Assembly: GCA_041545745.1 (NCBI GenBank)
Contig: CP168152.1
Coordinates: 4,338,001 to 4,402,000, forward strand
Direction of reading: 5' to 3'
Source: Stenotrophomonas indicatrix
Lineage (GTDB): Bacteria > Pseudomonadota > Gammaproteobacteria > Xanthomonadales > Xanthomonadaceae
Length of the DNA: 64,000 bases
How positions within the stretch are numbered: position 1 is the first letter of the stretch; every line of letters starts with the position of its first letter. Below the pieces are notes generated by a model. That model was given only the letters and a program-made list of their open reading frames with translations. It did not search any database and was not told where the DNA came from. Shown here piece after piece: positions 58,624-64,000 of the stretch. A program made the position numbers and the translations under genes.

Positions 58624-59118
58624 TCAGCGCTGCTGTGGCGGCGCAGGGCCGCCGTGCACGATGTAGCGCGCCATGTCGTGCACTTCGGCCACACTCATGT
58701 TCGTGCCGGCTACCTGCATGGACTCGCCAAAAGGACCCGCTATGGTGGCCACGGACAGCACGTGGTCATCGACGGTCAGGGCGACCTGCTTGCCCACCAG
58801 GGCCTCGGTCGCGTGCAGCAACCGGCCGGCGGACTCCTTGCGAAACGTCAGTTCGAGCACGGGCTGGTGGGCGGCGTCCAGCTCCGCTCGCACGTCGAGG
58901 ATATCGGCACTGGTGAGCATCGGCGGCGCTTTCACGGCGATGCTGCGCCCTTGCCACTGCAGGGTAGCGCGGCCGTCGGGATCGACCACGCGCATCTGCA
59001 CCTGCACACCCTGCCGCGGCGGATGCTGCGTCTCCGGCGGAGGCACCCGGTTGCAGCCCACCAGCAGCAACGCCGCGAGACCGGCACCGAGCAGCGGCCA
59101 TCTGCTCCAACCCCACAT
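58624..59118 (-). CDS. Lipoprotein with a SecD P1-like domain
   Basis: A 164-residue lipoprotein. The signal ends in LLVGC (Cys22). The rest resembles the P1 head domain of SecD: a strand VQVQMRVVDPDGRATLQW, then PMLTSADILDVRAELDAAHQ, PVLELTFRKESAGRLLHAT and HVLSVATIAGPFGESMQVAG. In SecD this domain helps pull proteins out of the translocon; here it stands alone on a lipid anchor. It is one base from the HdeD-like gene (TGATG overlap), same strand, and faces agaP convergently. Function unknown. Confidence 0.75.
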   Translation of the reverse strand: MWGWSRWPLLGAGLAALLLVGCNRVPPPETQHPPRQGVQVQMRVVDPDGRATLQWQGRSIAVKAPPMLTSADILDVRAELDAAHQPVLELTFRKESAGRLLHATEALVGKQVALTVDDHVLSVATIAGPFGESMQVAGTNMSVAEVHDMARYIVHGGPAPPQQR

Positions 59119-59669
59119 CAGCGCAGCTTCCGCAGCTTGAACGCCACCAGCACCTGCAGCACGCCGTAAAGCAGGCTGCCGATACCGATCCACAGCGTGG
59201 TCACCGCCACGCCGGCATACGGATTGGCCGCGAACAGCAGGCCCAGCACGATGGCCAGCACGCCGCTGAGGATCAGCAGCCACTCTCCCTGGATCTGCTT
59301 GCGTACGCGTATGGCGAAGACGATGCGGTAGATGCCAGCCACCAGCAGCCATGCCGCCAGGAACAGCACCAGTACGCTGGCAGTGGCCAGCGGATTGATA
59401 ACGGCCAGGACGCCGAAGCCCAGCGAGGCGACCACGTACAGCAGCAGCCAGCCGCGCGAGGCGCCGCTGCCACCGGTGATCAGCGCCAGCAGGCTGATGA
59501 TGCCCTCCACGATCGCCATCACACCCAGCGTCCACGCCAGTGCGATGGCCGCCGACATCGGCCAGCCAATCGCGATGATGCCGAAGCCCAGTGCGACCAG
59601 ACCGTACAGCAACAGGATCCACCAGCTGCGTCCAACGGCCGACAACAGGGGAGACAAGGGGGAATTCAT
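59118..59669 (-). CDS. HdeD-family inner-membrane protein
   Basis: A 183-residue inner-membrane protein with six predicted helices, typical of the HdeD (DUF308) family: ILLLYGLVALGFGIIAIGWP, WTLGVMAIVEGIISLLALIT, LLYVVASLGFGVLAVINPLA, a further helix LVLFLAAWLLVAGIYRIVF, LLILSGVLAIVLGLLFAANP and VTTLWIGIGSLLYGVLQVLV. HdeD is linked to acid resistance in E. coli at high cell density. AAGGAG is 5 bases before ATG 59669. It overlaps the downstream lipoprotein gene by one base. Confidence 0.85.
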   Translation of the reverse strand: MNSPLSPLLSAVGRSWWILLLYGLVALGFGIIAIGWPMSAAIALAWTLGVMAIVEGIISLLALITGGSGASRGWLLLYVVASLGFGVLAVINPLATASVLVLFLAAWLLVAGIYRIVFAIRVRKQIQGEWLLILSGVLAIVLGLLFAANPYAGVAVTTLWIGIGSLLYGVLQVLVAFKLRKLR

Positions 59670-59727
59670 GACCACTCCTTCGATCCGGGTTCGTGGTCAT
59701 CCTAGCCCTTGCGGATGAAAGGGGCGA

Positions 59728-60423
59728 TCACGGCACGCGGGCGCAGACCCACGCCCGCACATCTTCAGCCCCCACCAGGCGCAGCGTCTCTGCAATCTCC
59801 AGCACGGTACTGCCAGTGGTCATCACGTCGTCCACGATGGTCAGTCGAGCCGGTACAGCGCCGCGCACATCGAAGGCATCGAACAGATTGTCGCGGCGGT
59901 GCTCGGCGCTGCGTTCGGACTGCGGCGCGGTGTGGCGACGACGATACAACCCGCGCCACGTCGGCAACTGCAGCAGACGACACAGCTCGGCAGCCTGATC
60001 GTAACCACGCTGACGCAGCCGCTTCCGGTGCAGTGGCGCGGGTACCAGTGGCGCGCACGACCACGGCGGCGGGTTGCGCAGCATCAATTGTGCAAGCAGG
60101 CGCCCAGCAGCCAGATCCTGGTGGAATTTGTAGCGGACCAGCAGCTGATCGATCGGCGGCAGGTACAACAGGCTGGCGTGGGTAGCGGTCTGCGGCGGCG
60201 GCTCGTCGCGGCAGGTCCCGCAGATGGGCAGGGCGTCATCGGGCAGCGGCAGCGCGCAGCGAAGGCAGGCGCGGCCCGCCCACGGCAGCTCGGCGAGACA
60301 GGCGACGCAGAGGTCGAGGGTGTCATGGCCGGGCTCGCTGCAGACCAGGCAGCGCAGGGGCAGCAGCAGGCGAAAGGCGATCTGCAATGACTCGCCAAGG
60401 ACAGGAGGCAGTGTGAAGCGCAT
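59728..60423 (-). CDS. comF: ComF-family protein (competence / amidophosphoribosyltransferase-like)
   Basis: A 231-residue protein with N-terminal zinc-binding cysteines (RCLVCSEPGH, LCVACLAELP, CLRCALPLP, ICGTCRDEPP) and a phosphoribosyltransferase domain with the PRPP loop LTIVDDVMTTGSTVLEIAET. ComF proteins help DNA uptake in competent bacteria. VRYKFHQDLAAGRLLAQLML and LVPAPLHRKRLRQRGYDQAA are family blocks. In related genomes comF lies next to bioB; here an H-NS-like gene and a DUF3658 gene separate them. Confidence 0.9.
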   Translation of the reverse strand: MRFTLPPVLGESLQIAFRLLLPLRCLVCSEPGHDTLDLCVACLAELPWAGRACLRCALPLPDDALPICGTCRDEPPPQTATHASLLYLPPIDQLLVRYKFHQDLAAGRLLAQLMLRNPPPWSCAPLVPAPLHRKRLRQRGYDQAAELCRLLQLPTWRGLYRRRHTAPQSERSAEHRRDNLFDAFDVRGAVPARLTIVDDVMTTGSTVLEIAETLRLVGAEDVRAWVCARVP

Positions 60424-60597
60424 GCCACAGCATCACCCTGCAAGCGCAGGCTGCCCATCGGCGAAGCCAGCATACGCGCGTAAGCGAAGGGCGCGCCCCG
60501 CGCCCGGCCATTCCGGTCGGCAATGGCCTCGTTGGGGCGGGTTGGGTGAACCGTCCGCTGCTTGACAGGCTGCCGGGATGTCCGGACCCTTCGCGGC

Positions 60598-61020
60598 ATG
60601 ACAATCGACGTTGAACACCTGAGCCTGCGGGAACTGAACGCCCTTGTGACTGCTGCCGAGCAGCGGAGGGCGCTGGTCGCCAGCCGCCGCCCCATGGCCG
60701 TCGTCCGTCGCAAGCTGATCGCCTTCGCCGCGCAGTGCGGCTACACGATTGAAGAGCTGATCGGGGCCGCGCCCGCCGAGGCCGCTGCACCGGTCCGCAA
60801 ACCTGCCACACGGCGCAAGGTGGGCAAGGTGGCGGCCAAGTACCGCGACCCGGACAACAAGCGCAACACGTGGTCGGGACGTGGCCGGATGCCGCGCTGG
60901 CTTGCCGAGAAGACCAAGCATGGCCGCAGCCCTGCCGATTTCCTGATTCCCGGGCTGGGCCGGTCCGACGTTCGAAAGTCCAGCGCGATCGGGCAGAGAA
61001 CCGTCTTCAAGCAGAGCTGA
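60598..61020 (+). CDS. H-NS-family DNA-binding protein
   Basis: A 140-residue protein of the H-NS/StpA-like type. An N-terminal helical oligomerisation part (DVEHLSLRELNALVTAAEQR) and a basic linker (APVRKPATRRKVGKVAAK) lead to the C-terminal DNA-binding motif YRDPDNKRNTWSGRGRMPRW, which follows the H-NS core (...TWxGxGRxPxW). Such proteins silence AT-rich acquired DNA; the window holds such a region (34-38.6 kb). ATG 60598 is preferred to an upstream start. Its stop overlaps the end of the convergent DUF3658 gene by 14 bases. Confidence 0.85.
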   Translation: MTIDVEHLSLRELNALVTAAEQRRALVASRRPMAVVRRKLIAFAAQCGYTIEELIGAAPAEAAAPVRKPATRRKVGKVAAKYRDPDNKRNTWSGRGRMPRWLAEKTKHGRSPADFLIPGLGRSDVRKSSAIGQRTVFKQS

Positions 61021-61579
61021 CCCGGCGCACTTCGCTGCAGCGCATGCGCGACAGGTCGCCGGCAGCCTGCAGCGCGCCACGCTCGACCAGCTTACGCACA
61101 CGCCCTGCGTAGAACACATATGGAATTCCCGGCGGACGTTCGGGTTCCAACGACATCGCCATGCCTACGATATAGGCGACTTTGCGGAACTGACCGTCAC
61201 AGAGGGAAAGCAGCTGCTGATCGATCCGCGCGACATCCTCGTCGGTCAGCGCTGCGATGCGGTGCCGCTGTTCGTTGGTGAGGTGCGCATCGCTGTCCGG
61301 CGCGTCGTCAGTGTCAGCCAGCCGGCCATTTACAGCCAGCAGGCGGACCAGCACGACGAAGCCAAAGTCTGCCAACTCCGCTTCGGACAGGCCTACGGGG
61401 TCGGCAAGCATGCCTGGTGGATAGTCCTTGAACGTAACGAACGTGCGGTGCTGCCACATACCGGCGGTGTTCGATTTCCGTAGGTCATCCATTACCACGC
61501 GCAAACCTCCATCGGGCAGATCAGCCAGGCTGCACAGCACAGCGTTGCGACGGGTTGCGGCGTTCTTGTGCGTGTCCAT
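61007..61579 (-). CDS. DUF3658-domain protein
   Basis: A 190-residue protein. The last ~80 residues (LTDEDVARIDQQLLSLCDGQ, FRKVAYIVGMAMSLEPE, GIPYVFYAGRVRKLVERGAL, GDLSRMRCSEVRRV) fit DUF3658, a small domain found at the C-terminus of uncharacterised proteins. The first part (NAVLCSLADLPDGGLRVVMD, MWQHRTFVTFKDYPPGM) is not recognised. No signal peptide. ATG 61579 is preferred to GTG 61591. Convergent with the H-NS-like gene, with overlapping 3' ends; divergent from bioB. Confidence 0.7.
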   Translation of the reverse strand: MDTHKNAATRRNAVLCSLADLPDGGLRVVMDDLRKSNTAGMWQHRTFVTFKDYPPGMLADPVGLSEAELADFGFVVLVRLLAVNGRLADTDDAPDSDAHLTNEQRHRIAALTDEDVARIDQQLLSLCDGQFRKVAYIVGMAMSLEPERPPGIPYVFYAGRVRKLVERGALQAAGDLSRMRCSEVRRVSSA

Positions 61580-61648
61580 GCCGATTCTCACGTTTCATAC
61601 GTAGCGGCGAACTTAGCACCGCTGCAACTGAACCTGGCGACGACGCCC

Positions 61649-61680
61649 TGTAAACCATTATTTTATAGAGATAGTTGACA
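61649..61680 (+). promoter_or_regulatory. BirA-like biotin operator
   Basis: TGTAAACCA-N14-TAGTTGACA, an imperfect inverted repeat with the halves of the BirA box (TTGTAAACC ... GGTTTACAA). It overlaps an AT-rich TTTTATAG stretch likely to be the -10 element and lies 57 bases before bioB, as expected for biotin-repressed control. Confidence 0.65.
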
Positions 61681-61736
61681 GCGTTCCCAACCCCACCCAG
61701 ACTGCGCCCTCGCTCCAGCCCTTCCAAGGTCCCGCC

Positions 61737-62780
61737 ATGGCAACCGCCATCCGCCACGACTGGCACCACGACGAACTGCAGGCGCTGTTCGACCTGCCCT
61801 TCCCGGAACTGCTGTTCCGCGCCGCCGCCGTCCACCGCGAGCACTTCGACCCGGCCCAGGTGCAGGTATCCACGCTGCTGTCGGTGAAGACCGGTGGCTG
61901 CCCGGAAGACTGCGCGTACTGCCCGCAGGCGCAGCGCTACAGCACCGGGGTCAACGCACAGAAACTGATGGACACCGATGCGGTGCTGGCCAAGGCCCGC
62001 CAAGCCAAATCGGCCGGTGCCTCACGTTTCTGCATGGGTGCGGCCTGGCGTTCGCCGAAGGACCGCGACATCCCCAAGGTGGCAGCGATGATCGCCGGGG
62101 TGAAAGCGCTGGGCCTGGAAACCTGCGCCACGCTGGGCATGCTCAGTGGCGAGCAGGCGCGCGCGTTGAAGGACGCCGGCCTGGACTACTACAACCACAA
62201 CCTCGATACCGCGCCGGACTACTACGAGTCGATCATCCACACCCGGCAGTACCAGGATCGCCTGGATACGCTGGGCCATGTGCGCGATGCGGGGCTGAAG
62301 ACCTGCTGCGGCGGCATCGTCGGCATGGGCGAAACGCGCGCGCAACGCGTCGGCCTGCTGCTGGCGCTGGCCACCTTGCCGGCGCATCCCGATTCGGTGC
62401 CGATCAACAAACTGGTGCAGGTGGCCGGCACGCCGCTGCATGGCAGTGCCGAGCTGGACCCGTTCGAGTTCGTGCGCATGATCGCCGTGGCCCGCATCGC
62501 CATGCCGCGTTCGATGGTGCGGCTGTCGGCCGGCCGCGAGGCGATGAGTGATGAGCTGCAGGCGCTGTGCTTCCTGGCCGGCGCCAACTCCATCTTCCAT
62601 GGCGACAAGCTGCTGACCACCGGCAACCCGGAAAGCGAGCGCGACATGGCCCTGTTCGCACGCCTGGGCCTGCAGCCGATGGCGGTGCAGGTAGACGCCG
62701 ACGGTCACGACCATGGCGGCACCGTGCATGCCGATATCAGCGCCGATGCCCCCGGCTGCGGCTGCGCCCACGCGGCCTGA
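61737..62780 (+). CDS. bioB: Biotin synthase
   Basis: A 347-residue radical-SAM enzyme. The 4Fe-4S cysteines are Cys55, Cys59 and Cys62 in [14 protein letters not shown]; the 2Fe-2S ligands are in [25 protein letters not shown] and [14 protein letters not shown] with the Arg in [10 protein letters not shown]. It inserts sulfur into dethiobiotin. The length is normal, with a short Cys-rich C-terminal tail ([10 protein letters not shown]). ATG 61737 is 57 bases after a BirA-like operator, and bioF follows 67 bases later. Confidence 0.96.
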   Translation: MATAIRHDWHHDELQALFDLPFPELLFRAAAVHREHFDPAQVQVSTLLSVKTGGCPEDCAYCPQAQRYSTGVNAQKLMDTDAVLAKARQAKSAGASRFCMGAAWRSPKDRDIPKVAAMIAGVKALGLETCATLGMLSGEQARALKDAGLDYYNHNLDTAPDYYESIIHTRQYQDRLDTLGHVRDAGLKTCCGGIVGMGETRAQRVGLLLALATLPAHPDSVPINKLVQVAGTPLHGSAELDPFEFVRMIAVARIAMPRSMVRLSAGREAMSDELQALCFLAGANSIFHGDKLLTTGNPESERDMALFARLGLQPMAVQVDADGHDHGGTVHADISADAPGCGCAHAA

Positions 62781-62847
62781 GCCGGCGGCCAAGCAGGCGT
62801 CGCGGCAACGCGCTACCCTAGCCGCCCCGTCGCCGCATCCAGCCGCC

Positions 62848-64000
62848 ATGGCACGCCCCGACCTGACCGCCCGCCTCCAAGCCCAGCGCGCGCTGCGCGA
62901 TGCACAAGGCCGTCGCCGCCCGCGGCGCACGGTCACCCGTCGCGATGGTGTGCGCCTGGAAGTCGATGGGCGCTGGCTGACCGGCTTCTGCAGCAACGAT
63001 TACCTGGGCCTGGCCCAGCAGTTCAGCGTGGTCAACGCACTGCAGGACGCCGCCGCGCGCGAAGGTGCCGGTGCCGGTGCTTCGCACCTGGTCTGCGGCC
63101 ACCACGCGCTGCACGACGCATTGGAACGCGAAGTGGCCGAGTGGCTCGGTTACCCGCGTGCCTTGCTGTTCGGCAGTGGCTTCATCGCCAACCTGGCCGT
63201 GCAGCAGGCGCTGCTGAGCGAAGAGAACGATGTCTGCGTGCAGGACAAGCTCAACCACGCCAGTCTGCTCGATGCCACCCGGCTGGCTGGCGCGCGCCTG
63301 CGCCGCTACCCGCACCTGGACGCGGAAGGTGCGATGCGCCAGCTCAAGCATGCGCCCGATGGCGCAGCGATGCTGGCCACCGACGGTGTCTTCAGCATGG
63401 ATGGCGATATCGCGCCGCTGCGTGCGCTGTCGCTGGTCGCGCGCCTGCAGCAGGCGTTGTTCTACGTGGACGATGCGCATGGCGTGGGCGTGCTCGGCGA
63501 TGGTCGTGGCGCGGTCGCCACCGCCGGCCTGGGCGTGGACGATGTGCCGCTGCAGCTGGTCACCCTGGGCAAGGCGCTTGGCGGTTCCGGCGCGCTGGTG
63601 CTCGGCCGCGACGACCTGATAGAGCATCTGGCGGAAACCGCACGCCCCTACATCTACACCACTGCCATGGCGCCGGCGTTGGCAGCGTCTGCGCTGGAAG
63701 CGGTGCGGCTGGCCCGACGCGATCATTGGCGGCGCGCGAAGCTGGCCGATCTGATTGCACTGTTCCGCGGCGAAGCGCGACGTCACGGGCTGGATCTGAT
63801 GGCATCGGAAACGCCGATCCAGCCGCTGTTGTGTGGCGACGACCACACCGCCGTGGCGATGTCGCAGGCGCTGGAACAGGCCGGCTGGCTGGTCGGCGCG
63901 ATCCGCCCACCGACCGTGCCGGAGGGCAAGGCGCGCCTGCGCGTCACCTTGTCCGCGCTGCACACCACCGAGCAGGTACGCGGCCTGGTCGAAGCCATCG
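62848..64000 (+). CDS. bioF: 8-amino-7-oxononanoate synthase (3' end outside window)
   Basis: The first 384 residues of a pyridoxal-phosphate enzyme of the alpha-oxoamine synthase family; the frame is open at the window end, close to the usual end of the protein (about 400 residues). Marks: [46 protein letters not shown] [17 protein letters not shown], and the PLP lysine Lys242 in [17 protein letters not shown]. It condenses pimeloyl-ACP/CoA with alanine in biotin synthesis. It follows bioB on the same strand. Confidence 0.94.
   Translation, partial: MARPDLTARLQAQRALRDAQGRRRPRRTVTRRDGVRLEVDGRWLTGFCSNDYLGLAQQFSVVNALQDAAAREGAGAGASHLVCGHHALHDALEREVAEWLGYPRALLFGSGFIANLAVQQALLSEENDVCVQDKLNHASLLDATRLAGARLRRYPHLDAEGAMRQLKHAPDGAAMLATDGVFSMDGDIAPLRALSLVARLQQALFYVDDAHGVGVLGDGRGAVATAGLGVDDVPLQLVTLGKALGGSGALVLGRDDLIEHLAETARPYIYTTAMAPALAASALEAVRLARRDHWRRAKLADLIALFRGEARRHGLDLMASETPIQPLLCGDDHTAVAMSQALEQAGWLVGAIRPPTVPEGKARLRVTLSALHTTEQVRGLVEAI

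Noticed and set aside
1..64000. CRISPR array, insertion sequence or prophage
   Set aside because: No regularly spaced repeats, transposase or phage structural genes were recognised anywhere.

Overview
The window reads as chromosomal DNA of a high-GC gammaproteobacterium of the Xanthomonadaceae, most likely Stenotrophomonas (S. maltophilia group). The reasons are the protein families and their arrangement (cyoABCD with a SCO protein, comF near bioB-bioF, TonB-dependent receptors next to sugar genes, an effector with a Xanthomonadales type IV secretion tail) and the small palindromes flanked by GTAG/CTAC in several intergenic gaps, which look like the GTAG-type REP elements (SMAG) known from S. 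maltophilia. No insertion sequence, prophage or CRISPR array was seen.

Layout. 1-5 kb: a YidA-like phosphatase cut by the window edge, an ExoD-type membrane protein, a PQQ-type sugar dehydrogenase lipoprotein coupled to a DUF2231 protein, and small unknown genes. 5.1-7.5 kb: a kexin-like subtilase overlapping a gene for what looks like its own external chaperone. 7.6-16.4 kb: the cyoABCD quinol oxidase operon with a downstream SCO gene, divergent from a MocR-type regulator, a membrane CxxC protein pair and a second, paralogous MocR regulator. Two copies of a CATACAA-N9-TTGTATG palindrome sit in the control regions. 16.5-25 kb: a TonB receptor coupled to a Tat-exported PLP enzyme, an AraC/GyrI regulator, a hydrolase, a VOC protein and a frameshifted TPM (YgcG-type) gene.

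25.2-28.3 kb holds a probable antibacterial type IV secretion effector (lytic transglycosylase + LytM peptidase + peptidoglycan-binding + XVIPCD-like tail), preceded by two lipoproteins that are immunity candidates. 28.4-34 kb: a YiiX-like amidase, a glutamine-rich microprotein, an acyl-CoA synthetase facing an AtoE-type fatty-acid transporter, ubiA and tRNA-Arg(CCG).

34.1-42.9 kb is an accessory island. It holds a 1565-residue secreted RHS-repeat protein whose last ~148 residues are a zincin-type metallopeptidase tip, an overlapping lipoprotein immunity candidate, a decayed remnant of another RHS tip, and a row of small immunity-like genes (DUF4279, DUF6869-like and others) running towards the tRNA. 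Base composition is visibly lower in GC in the tip and in several of the small genes.

43.1-58.6 kb is a complete-looking alpha-GalNAc scavenging locus. On one side are a GH31 enzyme, a TonB receptor and a GH109 enzyme; on the other, divergent, agaS-agaK-agaZ-agaR-agaA-agaP. The shared control region is full of CTTTC motifs expected for AgaR. The last part carries a SecD-P1-like lipoprotein, an HdeD-like protein, comF, an H-NS-like protein, a DUF3658 protein, and bioB-bioF (bioF cut by the window end) behind a BirA-like operator.
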